A DNA stretch of 64,000 nt from Absidia repens (GCA_002105175.1 MCGE01000004.1:1798001-1862000), one strand, 5' to 3'; shown: positions 44,885 to 57,975, counted from the stretch's first letter. A program made the numbers and translations. Notes: generated from the letters alone by a model not told the origin.

Positions 44885-45136
44885 ATGATTTCTAGTCGAT
44901 TAGTCCCTGTTTTTATTGCTATTGGCGTAGGCATTGGTACTGGTGTTTATGTATTCCAGCCTCTTTTAAAAGAATATGAAGAGTAAGTTGATTCTATGAC
45001 AGAGGTCGTTTACACATCCCTTTTTCTAATGAATCCTTTTTTTTATCGTAGAAACACCAAAGGCACCTGGGTATTACCTGAAGATGAAGTCCGCGTCAAA
45101 GCATTAGCAGCCAAGAAACAACCTGAGCAAAAGTAA
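44885..45136 (+). CDS. 60-aa single-pass membrane microprotein
   Basis: Two exons, 44885-44982 and 45052-45136, in phase, 60 aa. The N-terminus MISSRLVPVFIAIGVGIGTG continues to VYVFQPLL, a glycine-rich transmembrane helix (about residues 6-28), followed by a charged tail (KEYEENTKGTWVLPEDEVRV...KKQPEQK). This matches the look of small mitochondrial inner-membrane proteins (respiratory-chain or assembly microproteins), but I cannot name the family. Strong GTAAGT donor and TCGTAG acceptor support a real gene; both exons are too short for ordinary gene finders. It lies 565 bases upstream of UTP21 on the same strand. Confidence 0.68.
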
Positions 45137-45544
45137 TCCCCTTTGGTGCTATGAAAGTACCACTACAGCTCCTTCCACCTTCAACACCCTATTCTCTTCC
45201 TCTTTTTCCTTCTTTGTCCACCATATTAGCTATATATCGTTAGATTTTTCTTTTGTGTACCTTTATTTTTGAATAAACTTATCGTTGTCTTTGCCTTTGT
45301 CTTTTTATTATTACATTTTGCTTCGCTTAGAGGTCTCAGCTTTTTGTTTTATGAAAAGTTTCTCCTCTTTCTTACGACCAAGTTACTTGCAGTCTGTCTC
45401 AAATTTATCTGGTCTCAAGCGTCATTACTTATATTAAGGGGAAGTTGCAAATACCGTTTCTGATCAAGTCATTTACATTTTTTTTTTTCGAAATACTCTA
45501 AATTACCGTTAGACACTTTGTTTTTATGCTTCAAGGATTTTAGT
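45137..45544. other. Intergenic between microprotein gene and UTP21
   Basis: 3' UTR of the microprotein gene (AATAAA at about 45272) and T-rich UTP21 upstream sequence. A 64-codon frame here is not supported. Confidence 0.5.
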
Positions 45545-45649
45545 ATGTCCTCACTTCCTAACACTGCTGTTTTCAGGTCTGCAGGCACTGTAAGTAATTT
45601 TAACCGCCGACCTCCAGTCGCTTGGCTTAGACGTTTTTACCCAGACTGA
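45545..45649 (+). other. Upstream ORF (34 codons) before UTP21
   Basis: An ATG frame reading MSSLPNTAVFRSAG and on to RRPPVAWLRRFYPD, ending 52 bases before the UTP21 start and out of frame with it. It contains an internal GTAAGT, so it may instead be part of a spliced 5' UTR. Coding-like, but its function is unproven. Confidence 0.3.
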
Positions 45650-45701
45650 ATTTTTTTTTCTTCTTTTATTATTTTCTTTCACCGACTTCTTACGATCGAT
45701 C

Positions 45702-48326
45702 ATGGTACAATCGACCATTGCTATGGACACCAAAAAGCGACGTCTCGAAAAGAAAGAAAAGCGAACTGAACGATCCAAAATCTTCCAGCCTTTCCGTGCT
45801 TTGGGTTATATAACCAATGACATCCCTTTTACTGTGGAATCCCGTGGACAGGATTATTTTTTGACGACTAGTGTGGGCCACAACTTCCAGACATACAACG
45901 TAAGTCAAACGACGCTATACACTTGGCCTTATTACTTTAATCTCACTTGAATATTTTATTATTTTGTTGATCTTATGATAGCTGGCAAAAATGAATCTTC
46001 TCTTTGTTGGACCTTCGACAGATCAAGCCATTTCAGCTATGACTACTGCTGGTGGATTTACTTATATTGCTTATGGAAATGTCGTTGCTTCGTACAAACG
46101 TGGTAGAGAGGTACGTCATGGGAAAACAACAACAACAACAGAGGATTGATCATTTTGAACCCGGAAGGCAGGATATTCTAATTCACACAAACTTGATTAT
46201 TTTTGTCATACTTAGGTGAATCGTATCGAAGGCAAGTCAACCTATAACGTTTTCCAGTTGATTGTCCTTGGCTCGCTGGTGGCTGGTTTATGCGATGATA
46301 ATACTCTGAAAGTATGGGATATTACAAAGGGCGAACTCTACATGGAAATTGAATTCGGCGATGATTTTACGGTGGCGGCGATGATCCACCCAAGTACCTA
46401 TTTGAACAAGTTGTTGATCGCAAGCACACAAGGCAATATGCAAATTTGGAACATCCGCAATAATAAAATGGTTTACCAATTCAAGTCATTCAATTCAGCG
46501 ATATCCTGTTTGGTACAATCCCCAGTGGTTGATGTGGTGGCAATTGGTCTATTGGACGGAACTACATTACTATACAATATTAAGGCAGATGAAAGAATCG
46601 ACAGTGTGCGACAAGATGATCGTGTTACCGCCATTTCATTCAGAACTGGTAAGAACAAATTAGATTGTAATTCATATGTAATTCATATTTTATCTATATA
46701 CTGTATATGCTAACTGTTTTCTTTTTTTCTTGACACTTTTTAGATGAAGAACAAATGATGGCTACTGCTAATATGCATGGTGATATTGCCTTATGGGATT
46801 TGAATCATCGTCGTTTAGTGCATATCATGAAGGGTGCTCACGACGGTGTGGTGTCTTCACTTTCCTTCCTTCACAATCAACCCATTTTGGTGACGGGTGG
46901 TGCCGATAACTCCGTCAAGCAATGGATCTTCAGAAATGACAATGTTGCCCCTCAAGTGTTGAAATTCCGAGGCGGTCATTATTCTCCACCTTCCAAGATT
47001 CGCTACTATGGTGATGATGGTCATTACATCCTCAGTACTGGTCGTGATCAATCCCTCCGTATGTTCTCGGTGTATCGTGACAGCCAATCGTTTGAATTAT
47101 CTCAAGGCCATTTAGACAAAAAAGCAAAAGCAAGGAATCTTCGTGCTCAAGATCTCAAACTTCCTCTCATTACAGATTTCGCTGCAGGTAAGTTCACTGA
47201 AGAATGAAATGGATAGAGGAGAGGGTGGAAGACGTTCATAATGAAAATTGGATCTCATCGTTATTCTTTCTAGGTACGGGCAAGGCCAAAGAGTGGGACA
47301 ATATTCTGACAAGTCATATCAATGATATCGCTGGGCGCACTTGGGCTACAAGAAGGAAGGCCATTGGTGAGCATACTTTGATAGGCTCTTCAAAAACTGC
47401 AATTAAGGTAAGAAAGGAACTCTCACTCCTATACATTTCCTGTTTGATAAATGGATTTGGGCATCACTCACGCGTTATTGGCTATTGATACATAGGCTAC
47501 GGAAATTACCGCTTGTGGAAACTTTGGTATTCTGGGTAGTAGCTCTGGACAAATCGATGTATTCAACATGCAATCAGGTGCTCTTCGAAAGACTTTTGGT
47601 GGATCAGAAGGACACAAAAAGCCCATCACTGGTCTGGCGACGGATAATATCAACCGATTCCTCATCAGTTCTTCTGTGGATCGTACCGTAAAGATTTGGG
47701 ACTTTAAAACGGCTACTGTGCTACAAACTATTACCTTGGAATCTCCCGTTGTTGCTATTCGATACCTCCGAGACAACGATTTATTGGCTGTGGTGTGCGA
47801 TGATTTGGGTATTCGTGTTATTGATATTGAAACCTATAAGGTTGTTCGTGAATTCTGGGGCCATCAAAATAGAATTACTGATATTGTAAGTTATAAAGAT
47901 ATACTCATGAAATGTGGATATTATGTGGAATCAAAAGTAAAGATAAATATTAATACTTTCTAATTATTTATTTTACAATAGGCGTTTAGCCCTGATGGTA
48001 GATGGCTTATTTCTTCATCAATGGATGCGACTGTCCGGACTTGGGATTTACCGACTGCTACCATGGTAGATATTTTCAAGGTGGAAAACGTGGTGACAAG
48101 TCTTACTTTCTCTCCTACCGGTGATTACTTGGCCACAGCTCATGTTGACAATGTTGGAATATTTTTATGGGCAAATCGTACTCAGTTCACCAATGTGTCT
48201 TTGCATAGTATTGCTGATGATGAAGAGGCAAAGCTTTTAGCTTTACCTTCTCTTGCCACCGTAAACTCTGATGGTAAGAAAATTCATGAACCCACAATAG
48301 TATATAGCATGCCTGTACTCACCGTC

Positions 48327-48360
<34 letters not shown>

Positions 48361-49246
48361 TATCATAAACATAGATGAAGATGATGAAAGCGATGATTCG
48401 GAGTCGGAAGCAATCAACATCAAGGATGAAATTGACACTCAAGAGCAACTGACAGATAAAATGATTACCTTATCTTTGGAACCTCGATCAAAATGGCAAA
48501 ATTTGCTTAACTTGGAAACAATCAAGGTAAGTGAAATATATGGGTATCAAGGAAGTAAATCTATGCGTGAAGCTGATTTCTTTACTCATCATTTCATGAA
48601 AATAGCAACGAAACAAACCCAAAGAAGCACCCAAAGTACCGGAACAAGCACCCTTCTTTTTACCGACAGTTGCCGCTGCTAAGCCTACTTTTGCACTTGA
48701 CTCCTTGAATCAAGAATCGACAGGAGATGCAGAATTTGCCTCAAGAAGGTTGAACTTTGATGCATTGGTGACAGAAACAGAATTTTCAAGACTATTGCGC
48801 GAAGGCCATGAAAACAACAAAGACTGTAAGTAGATGATCATTGATGAAGATATGAAAAACTGGAAAACTGACATACTAATATCATTACCTCGCTTCCTTC
48901 TCTCACTCTTCAAGACACGGAATTTGTCAACTTTACAAAAGGACTGAACCCGTCTGGTTTCGATTTGGAAATACGATCAATGAATATTGATAGTGATTTG
49001 ACATCCATCAATCTTCTAATGGAAGCCATTCTCTACATGTTAGAAACACGTAAGAACTTTGAACTGGCGCAAACATGGCTCAGTGCTTTCTTGGCCATCC
49101 ATGGTGATTTGATTATTGGAAATCCTGACAACTCCGTACATGCTATATTACAAGATATCCTAAAGGTGCAACAACAAGAATTTGGTCGATTGTCTGAAAA
49201 AATACATTATGGTCTTTGTGTTATTGATTTTGCTAGAAAATCGTAA
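45702..49246 (+). CDS. UTP21: U3 snoRNP (SSU processome) protein Utp21 / WDR36
   Basis: Ten exons: 45702-45899, 45982-46110, 46216-46648, 46744-47187, 47274-47407, 47496-47885, 47982-48273, 48375-48526, 48606-48825 and 48915-49246 join in phase to 907 aa, normal for Utp21. It works in the nucleolus in the UTP-B module of the small-subunit processome for 18S rRNA maturation. Seen: N-terminal SKIFQPFRALGYITNDIPF, a start highly typical of Utp21; two WD40 propellers (for example DDNTLKVWDI, SSSVDRTVKIWDF, SSMDATVRTWDL); and the C-terminal Utp21 domain from about residue 700 (FALDSL...LVTETEFSRLLREG...LNPSGFDLEIRSM). Before that domain lies an acidic stretch (DEDDESDDSESE). The intron at 48274-48374 has a 32-base T run. 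Repeat copy D follows. Confidence 0.97.
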
Positions 49247-49689
49247 GGTCAATCCGGTCTTTGAACTCCCAAAAACACATTATTGTAGTTATAGCATCTT
49301 TTAGTTTAGTATCATTATTCATTTTTCTTTCTTCCATTTTATATCAAAATTAATCACAGCAATATATAATAAAATTACTGTATTTACAATTTTTAACATC
49401 GGTGATGATTTGCTTGATTTATTATCAACTTTTTTACTCTGGGGTGTATGGTAGATATCTGGGGAATGCGGGTTGATCTTCCTTTTTCGCTCTACAAAGA
49501 GAGGTTACTTTGATGATTTTTTGCGATGCCATGATACAATTATGATTTAAAAATATTAAAGAAAAAATTACTTGAATGTGTACATCTAGAGAATGTTACA
49601 CTGTGGGTAGAGTATTGGTGGATTGATAGGAATGGTAGAGTGGGAGAGCAACATTTCATATAAAGTGACCTAGAACTTTTAAGAAGCCG
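49247..49689. other. UTP21 3' flank
   Basis: 3' UTR with AATAAAA near 49368; otherwise no feature. Confidence 0.5.
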
Positions 49690-50560
49690 CTCGGATTCCG
49701 CAGATGGGGCAAATAGCCATAGACAGCTAGAAAGGAGTGCAAAATGATTTAATAGAAACGGTCAACATACAGTGCGAACTAGATTTATTTATTAGACTGG
49801 TACTATGGCTATCTATGATAGTAAGTGATCTCGCACTACCATCCAGTCACCATGTATTCAGAGGTAAAAGTAGTCATAGAGTGAGAACTGAAAAACTATT
49901 ATTTGGGAGGGTACTCACAAAATGGTTATAACAGCGAGATTGTTTATTATACGATGGGTCAGAGTATAGTGAATAAAAGGCAAATTTTATTGAAACATAT
50001 TCGTCTCTACTAAACTAAGGATGAGGGGTTCATTGTAGCAAGGGATCTATTGAGAGAGAGCATGAGGGAGACTATCAAGAGATCTGAAGAATCATCAACG
50101 TTAATCTAACGGGACGACCGTAAAAAGGGATCTAATATAGTGTGCAAAGCGAGTAAGACGTGAGAAAGACTACAAATGGATATTTTATTGAAGCTCAACA
50201 GCAACAACCGACATTAACCTAACGGATGCTGGTATAAAAAAAAAGCGATCTATACTACACAAGACATGAGAGAACTCATGGAACATTTTTGATTGAAGGA
50301 AGTAAGAAGAGACATATTTAAGTCAAACATATACTAAAACTAAACCAAACGAAACTCCAAAAAGCCAGATAATAATGGTGTCCCAGATCTTGAATCCAAA
50401 ATGAAAGAGTTTCCCCATGCATCTTGTAATCCCTGGACTGAAACCCCTACTAAACTAGTCCTGACTATAATCTAAGATCATCATAACCTCAAAAGAGGTT
50501 GTAGTAATAGAAGAAAAAAAGCAAAAGCAATAAACCTGGGGGGTTACTAGTCGGTCATTT
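49690..50560 (-). repeat. Dispersed repeat, copy D (minus orientation)
   Basis: Near full-length copy in the gap between the convergent UTP21 and ACBP genes. Core at about 50393-50465 (minus-strand GGGATTACAAGATGCATGG), pyrimidine block 50470-50530, and three modules with TTCAATAAAA at about 49985-50000 and 50190-50200. The tail matches copy B (CTATCATAGATAGC and ATAAATAAATCTAG on the minus strand). Its hairpin arms pair with two G-U pairs. Confidence 0.8.
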
Positions 50561-50867
50561 AAAATAAAAACAGCTGCGCAACAGCGAATAAACTAGGATA
50601 AGGATACGATATCATAGATAGGGTAAGTAAATTCAATATTAATTCATGGTATGAATTAATAAAGTCCGTTTATTTGTAAAATAGTTGAGCAACAGATAAA
50701 TATATATTATGAAAAAAAAAAATGGAGAAGATGGCTACAAATAAAGAATAAAAGTACAAAAGATGGAGATGTCAGCTGGGAAAAAAGGAGAAGGGTAAAA
50801 AAGATAGATATATAAAAGAGAAGTACAAGTATGCCTAAAACGAAACTGCAGTTTTCAACCGATGGTA

Positions 50868-52708
50868 TCAAACCACCACAGTCGTCACTCGGAGCCAACC
50901 TCGAAGCCTATACCATAGTTTGGAAAATTGACCTACTGCAGCATATGCGGCAGGATTTCCGCGTTTGTATAAGATAAGTAAAATGATAAGCGCTGTCAAC
51001 AGGTTCACAGCGGCATGTTTGATGGCCGCCTATAGTTTTGAAAGAAAAGATAAATAAGATTATGAACCAATATTTTTTTTTTTTTTTTTTGGTAGACCAT
51101 TTACCTTGATCACCCATTGCCATCCATCCCCTTCACCATTGCCTTCGGATTTATCATCTAATAAACGTTGTTCAGCACGGCGACGATCCCTCCAAATCAG
51201 TTCATGTCGCAAATCATCAATCCGATCATTCAATGCAATGACTTCAGTTTGCAGCGATTCCAAGGCTTGCTTTGTTGCAGGGCCCAATGCGACGGAATGT
51301 TGAGATATGACGCTAGGAGTGGGCGTTGGCTGAATCTCTTGACGACGACCGAGCTGTTGGTTCTGTTGAAGTGTTCGTACATTGGATGCAGTAGCAGTGA
51401 CCGAGGATGCAGCACTAGAGCCATGAAAGGGGGATTGTAACGTTCGAAGACGGCCACTTCCCATGACCGGAGACGGTAACATTGGTGCAGCAGACATATT
51501 AGTATGATTCGTAGACCGACTATCTGTTCGAAGTAACTGTGGGTGCTGTTGGTAGTCAGATAAAGTTGAGTGATGCAAAGGTTGTTGGGTTCCAGAAGCC
51601 CAAGGATTCATAGTGTCGTCAAAATGATGATCATTGAATGTAGAAGAATCACGAGGTAGGACATGGGTTCGATACCTTGATGCTGATGAAGCTGCCCTAG
51701 ATGTTGTTCCAGTCATTGGTTTATTGAGATCATTGTTGATGTTTGTCGTACGATTCAAATTCGGAGAGGCAGAGGAAATGATTCGATCTAGAGAAGCTGA
51801 AGACTTTGGTCGCAAGAATTGTCGTTGTTTTCCATTCCAAGAACGTTGGTCTATATTCGATTGGCCCAATGGTTTTCGTGGTGATGTAGATGTGGTCAGT
51901 TCGCTTTGTCCAAATAAAGTAGAGGGAGTTGATCGACCAGCGTTTTGTTGAATGTCAAACAAATACGCTTTTTCTTCTTCGTCCACAGAAGCCACACTTG
52001 ATCCTGTGTGCAAAGTAAAAACTAAAAATTAAAAAGCATATTCGGTACATATCCGATGCAAAATAACCCTATTCTTACCGTTATCCGCATGATCACCGTC
52101 TTCGGTAGTGGTTGTCATTTCATCATCGGTTGTGTCGTCGTCGTCACCTATTGGCTTCATCATGCTGAATGTCTGTATGATTTGTTGGGCTTGAATTTTA
52201 CTGGCAGGTTTTTGGTAAGCTTCTGATACTGCTTGCAAGAGAATATCGACGTAACAATGTTGTGCTTCTAATTTGTTGAATCCTTCTAATTTCTTCCAAG
52301 CATCCCTATCGCAAAGATACAATATAGAGCATTTTCAACATTATTCACTTGTCTTCGTGGATTACTTGTCCTTTTTTTTTGTGCTTACCACTTTGCGCGA
52401 CCCACCATATCAAATAATCCTGGACGAGCAGTATTCACATTTCCAATGGATACTTGTTTATAAAAGGCGTAAAGCTAGAGTTATCGTATATATATAAAAA
52501 AGGATTAAAATATATACGTAAACGATAGAGCTCGAATAAAAAAAAAGTGTGTCATTGCTTTTTTCCTTAATTTGTCCGTTACCTGCAGTTTTTGTTCCTT
52601 TGTAGGCTGGAAGCTGGAAGAAGGCAAATGTTGCACAATTTGTAAGGCTTTGTTGTATCTTTGTTGTACATATCGATTGGAGTAATGAGGAGGTATAGCG
52701 CTGGTCAT
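50868..52708 (-). CDS. Acyl-CoA-binding membrane protein, ACBD5/Atg37-like
   Basis: Exons 52708-52583, 52474-52389, 52305-52079, 52003-51105 and 51029-50868, in phase, 499 aa. Residues about 10-105 form an acyl-CoA-binding domain (RYVQQRYNKALQIVQHLPSS; LYAFYKQVSIGNVNTARPGL; WDAWKKLEGFNKLEAQHCYV), with the Tyr and Lys residues that hold the CoA. Then follow an acidic patch (DDDDTTDDE), a long Ser/Gln-rich region, a short coiled coil (TEVIALNDRIDDLRHELIWR) and a C-terminal membrane helix (VNLLTALIILFILYKR). This ACB plus coiled coil plus tail-anchor layout is that of peroxisomal ACBD5 and yeast Atg37, which bind very-long-chain acyl-CoA, tether organelles and act in pexophagy. Assignment to that subgroup rests on architecture. 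Shares a 792-bp divergent gap with the HAM1-type gene. Confidence 0.88.
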
Positions 52709-53500
52709 ATTAAATATTAGAAAAAAGTAAATGTATGAGAAAGAGAAGGAAATCCAAAAATGTGAACGTGACAATGCCCAAAAGCAAAATTGATCGGAAT
52801 TCGAAAAACGATCTATCGTATTTCCTCACCTGAATTTTTTTCTTCGGTCCTATGTACATATTTTTTGCAATAGACACCAGACGTTAGCACAAATGAAAGA
52901 TGAAAGAAAAAATTCAATATTTACTGGATGTGGCGTCATTATAAAATCTTGAAATGCAATATTAAGCGATTTTACAGAACGAAGAATGGAAATATCTCGA
53001 CTGAAATCATCATGACAGCGATAATTGCTACTAGGCCTACACGAGATGGTACATGGGACGGCGCTAAACGAATGGACTGAAACACCTGTATAATTCTTCC
53101 ACAACAACCCCTGGACTATCGATCCACATTGCTAAAAATTACAGATGTGAAGTTTGATGGACTTGTCAACTGAATACGCAATAGCGTGGACTTTTTATGC
53201 GATCAGGTCAAGCTACAGAATATGGTCGAGAAAAACTGGACGCATTTTTCATTAGAATAGGTTAAAGATATTAATAGATAGCATATCATTATATTTAGTA
53301 TATCCTGGCTTTTTTTTTTTTTTTTTTTTTTTTGTTACATGTGAATTTAAACCAATAAAATATCTTTACAATGTGAACTTTTTGAAACATGATATAGGTT
53401 TTTGATTCAGTTGAATAATACGTGTATAAAAACGAAGAGATGGAAATGTTTTTTTTTTATATATTTTTTTATTTTATGAAAATTAAACCACCATCATATC
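52709..53500. promoter_or_regulatory. Divergent promoter region, ACBP / HAM1-type genes
   Basis: Contains a 22-base T run (about 53311-53333) and an AT-rich leader before ATG 53501. A minus-strand frame at 52850-53107 (85 codons) has coding-like residues but no start context or splice partners, so I leave it uncalled. Confidence 0.45.
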
Positions 53501-56500
53501 ATGTCAACTGTACAACAAGCACCTACAGTGGAAGTACCACTTTCATCATCAAGGGACGAACAGATGAACGCGGCCAAACAATCTGCAGTCCAGGCTGCGG
53601 ACCAAATGGTTGATTTTGATAGAGTCATGTATTTCATTCGATCTCTTCGCGAAGGCAAACTTCCTAAAAATCAACAATTAAAAACTATTCTTCAACAAAT
53701 ACGAACTAACCCAGGAATTGACCGTCGATCGAATGATTTATCTAAAGATGGCCAAGCTTTACTTGCTGATTTCCGTCAATTGGTCCAAGTTCTTGAAAAC
53801 TGTTTGGATAAAAAAAACGGTGGTGAACTTACTCAATCACTTATTTATCATTTACGTCATGTGGACGGTGAATCATTAAAGAAACAGGCGTCTCCGATAA
53901 AAGATGCGAAGCCTGGAGTTGATAAGCAGCAAGCCAAGGAAACAGTAAAATCTGGTAAAGATCATCATATTTCAAACGCCGCTTTTGCATGAATTTTTTT
54001 TTGACTTTTTTTTTTTTAAAAATCATAAACACAGGCTTTGATAACTTTAAAATGATAGCCAAGCTCATTTTTGTCAACGATGAATTCCAAAACCTTGCAA
54101 ACGAAATTATTGACGTACTCAAAGATATTTTTGGAGAAACTCAAGAAAGAATGATTGACAGTGCCAGAGACAAGGCAGAGCAAATGAAACAAGATCATCC
54201 AGCGAGGGTAAATAAGGGCGACGTTAAAGAAAAATTGGATCAACGACAAGAAAGTCTCCAAGCAGCTGGCGATGCAGGTGGCGGCGATATTGACATGGAT
54301 CAATTGAAACAAGAAATGAGTCAGCAATGGCAAGGCACCAAAGAAAAGTACTCCCAAGGCATGCAGCGCATGAAAGAAAGCACTGGGAAAGAAGCACAAA
54401 GACAATTCTATGCTACAAAAGAAGGCATACAACAAAGACTCACTAAAGAAAAGCAACGAGAACTTATTGATCGGCTCAAATTGGTGATGGTGCAAGTCCA
54501 AAAAAATTCAGAATATCAGCAAGCTATGGATTCTTTACAGCGTGCCTTGTCTCATTGGTCAAATGAAGCCAGTGATATCCATGAACAGGTAGGTGATGTT
54601 GCTAATCGAACTGCCCGCCAAATGAAATCGGATACGAACTTGTCGAAAGCTGGATCAGAAGCTAAGACAATTGCCGAAGATTGGGCCAATGGCCAAAGCC
54701 TTGATCCTCTAATCCAAACCGTCAAGCAACTTTTTTCGGACATTAAAAATGACAAACAATTCGACGATTATATTCAAAAGGTAGATTTCTTTTCTTTTTT
54801 TTTTCTGCTTTCTTGAACGATTTTCTCACCTTTTATTATATATTATTCTTATCATTTTTACAAACAACTCTTCAGCTTTGGAATTACACACAACGTCTTG
54901 TCAAAGAGCCTGGTTATGTGACTGATGAACAATCTACCACCGATGGCCAACAACTTATTGAATTAGGTCGCTCTGCTGACTTCGACACCTACCGTGGTTG
55001 TCTCTCTGAAATGGGGGATCATGCAAAAACTTTTTGTCAAGCTCTAGCTCAAGACCCAACAGCTATGGAAATCAAGCAAGTGCTCAAGAAAATTCATCAA
55101 GATTTATGGTTGGATGTGTAAGTGACTGTCATGGTAACCAGATACGTAGGCAAACTAGACTGACTTTACTATTATCGCTTTGAATTAAATAGGGATGGAA
55201 ACCCATCCTTCAAGCCTCACTTACTCATGGATATTGGAATTTCTTTACTTCCTGCTATTATGGACAAAATCAGCACTATGCCGGTTCCTCACATTGAATA
55301 TCACGACGACAAGTTTGATGTGGCTGTGGAAAATATGGTCCTTACTGGTAGTTCTATTCTTCCGGGAGAAGTGGATGTCAAGATGTATAACCATATGCGA
55401 TACTCTTCCAAGGCAAAATCAAACAATCAGCAAACAGTTTACATCCACTTATCGAACATACAAGTCCAAATGCAGGATGTAGTCTTTTATTACAAGAAAA
55501 TGGGATTCCCCAGTATTTCTGATCGCGGTGTGGCCGATGTCAATGTAAGTAAATATTTGCAATTATTGCCTGTTAAAAATTATTTTTAACAATCAACGAC
55601 TTACACACTACTTGACGTTTTATAGACATATGGAAAAGGGATGGCTATGACGTTGGGACTTACAAGCGACTCAAACAACAATCTGAACACTTACACAGTG
55701 GAAACATGTCATTGCTTGGTGGACAAACTCAACTTCAGAATCACAGACAGTCGCCACAACTTGCTCTATAAAACTGTACATCCCATGGTCACCACTATTG
55801 TCAAGCATCAATTGGGAAGAATCATTGCTGCCAAGGTTCGGGAAGGATTGATGAAAGGGGATGTCTGGCTTACCGGTCAACTCAAGCAGTATGGTGTGCC
55901 AATATCATCAGAAACAGGATCAGCGAATAATGTGACGATGAGCACCGACAGTCGTCCTATGAAAAACAATCTCAAACAAAAACGGCCTGGTTTATTTGCT
56001 TCACTCATCACCATCATCAACAACAGAATGAAAACAAAGAAGCGAAAAGATTCTCTCAATCAACAACTCGACAATGAAAAAATGGCGAAGGATCAACAGC
56101 AACTTGAACTTGGCCAACAAAAGAATGCAACTACCTCCGGAAATCAACCATCTAACTCTGCTGATGGCAACATCGATGTGACCGGGTCGCAAACAGGTAC
56201 TAGTGGTACTGCCATGGGTGTTGGTGGAGCTGCTGCTGGAGCTGCTACTGGAATGGCTGCTGGTACTGGTATTACTTCTGCTGCGTCTCAACAACAAGCT
56301 GGCAGTGACAAGATGACAGATACCGGTGGTGATCAACAACAATTTGGCCGGCAAGATAACACAGCTACAACTACTGGAAATAAACAAACAAGTGGTAACG
56401 GTAGCCCTATGGGTCAAGAAACAGAGGCCAGTCCAGTTCCTCTTGCGGAACGAACAAATCCTACTGATGAAGCTATTGATACAGATCCTAGTCACGGTAT

Positions 56501-56795
56501 TGGTGGTGTAGGCGGAACTTCTGCTAGTAAAGATACAAGTGTGTATGGTACCCCTGTTGGCCAGAATCCTAGTCCCCGTGCTATAGGTCAAGAGCCTGGT
56601 CCTACTGCTTCGAATCAACAACAGCAGCGGCAACAACAACAACAGCTATCCGGTGGCGGCATGAGTTCCAAAACGAATCCAAAATCAGCTCTCGACAATC
56701 TTATCACGATGGATCAGCAACATCATCGGGATAATGTCACCCTTGGACAACATGCTGATCGGGATAACGCTATGCTGGGTCAACACACGATTTAG
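53501..56795 (+). CDS. HAM1-type lipid-binding protein (fungal)
   Basis: Exons 53501-53954, 54035-54780, 54876-55117, 55193-55544 and 55626-56795, in phase, 987 aa. The N-terminal two thirds are helical with repeated amphipathic segments (MIDSARDKAEQMKQDHPA; KEKYSQGMQRMKESTGKEAQ). A C-terminal domain from about residue 570 has DIGISLLPAIMDKISTMPVP, then HIEYHDDKFDVAVENMVLTG and TVHPMVTTIVKHQLGRIIAA, the layout of the fungal HAM1_N/HAM1_C families (formerly DUF5923/DUF4449), predicted to contain a BPI/TULIP-like lipid-binding fold. The last 280 residues are low complexity (Gln, Gly, Thr, Ser; a GVGGAAAGAATGMAAGTG stretch). Role in the cell unknown; hyphal fusion and lipid transfer have been suggested for relatives. 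AATAAA at 56972-56977. Confidence 0.82.
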
Positions 56796-57384
56796 TCACT
56801 CCTTCACACATGGATATTTTTAGTTAGTCAGTTGGTCTTTATCCCCCCTATTTTGACATATATATTTTTTATCCCTTTAATTTAGTTTTACTTTTAGTGT
56901 AGTACAATACGTCGCTATATTGATTTTTAGTTTCATTTTTATCCTCTGATTATATATATATATATCGTTACAATAAAAAGGGTTTGCACTTTGCTGCTGC
57001 ATTTGGAAATCAAATATCTTTGGGCATCGGATTGGTTTACGGTGATGGGCTGTTATACTGAGGGAATGATATGTAATGGAAACAGGGATATGTTTAGTAA
57101 TGTCTTGGATGGTGATTTTTAGTAGTGGCGGGTTTACATATACTATAATCGAGATATTTCCAGCTTCAGTTTTCAAAGAAAAAGATTGTAGTAACGCGAT
57201 AATGCCTTGACTAGATATCATCCGTACTCAGGATTCACTATGAAACCTTTTATTGGTCTACTTATCGTACCTGACTTCTTGTATTGCACATACACATAAT
57301 TGATTAAGTGATTTAAGATAATTAGCTAGTCCCTAAGACTGTAGGAGGAAAGGCAAGCATAATGGGTGAATTAAAAAAATAAAT
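56796..57384. other. HAM1-type gene 3' flank
   Basis: 3' UTR with a TATATA run and AATAAA at 56972-56977; possibly the eroded far tail of repeat copy E towards 57384. No ORF supported. Confidence 0.5.
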
Positions 57385-57975
57385 TTGGTAGGGCACTCAC
57401 AAAATACTGTATATTACACAATGAGTCAGAGGATGGTTAACTAAAGGAATATTTTATTGAAGCATATTGGTAGATACTAAAACTAAAGACGAGGAGTTCG
57501 TGGTAACAAGAGATCTAATGAAGGTAGCATGAGCGATTCTAGAGATCGATCAGAAAAATGGTCAATGCTAATCTTAAGGGACGACTGTAAAAAAGATTCT
57601 AGTTTATTATACAAAGTAGGCAATACAGGGAAATACTATAGCTGGATACGTTTTATTGAAACAAATCAACGTCGACATTAACGCTGGTAAAAAAATGATC
57701 TACTACACAAGACATGAGAGAGACTAATGCGACATTTTTTATTGCAGGAAGTAAAAAGAGACATATTTTATTCAAACATATGCTAACGCTAAACCAAGCG
57801 AAACTCAAAAAAGCCAACTAATAATGGTGGTCCTAAAAACCTGGATCCAATATGAAAGGGTTTCCCAATGCATCTTGTAATCCCTGAGCTGACAACCCTT
57901 ATAAACAGTCCTAATACTATTCTGAGTCTAACAAAACCTCAAAAAAGTGGAATGGTGAAGAAAAAGAAAAAGAAA
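57385..57975 (-). repeat. Dispersed repeat, copy E (minus orientation)
   Basis: Core at about 57845-57915 (minus strand GGGATTACAAGATGCATTGG) with hairpin arms AAGGGTT/AACCCTT; modules with TTCAATAAAA near 57450-57465 and 57650-57660; pyrimidine block 57950-57975 eroded by an AAAGAAAG/GAGAAAG simple repeat. Confidence 0.78.

Noticed and set aside
56001..56642. 213-codon minus-strand frame, Ser/Thr/Cys-rich
   Set aside because: Antisense to the low-complexity tail of the HAM1-type gene; no start context or motif.
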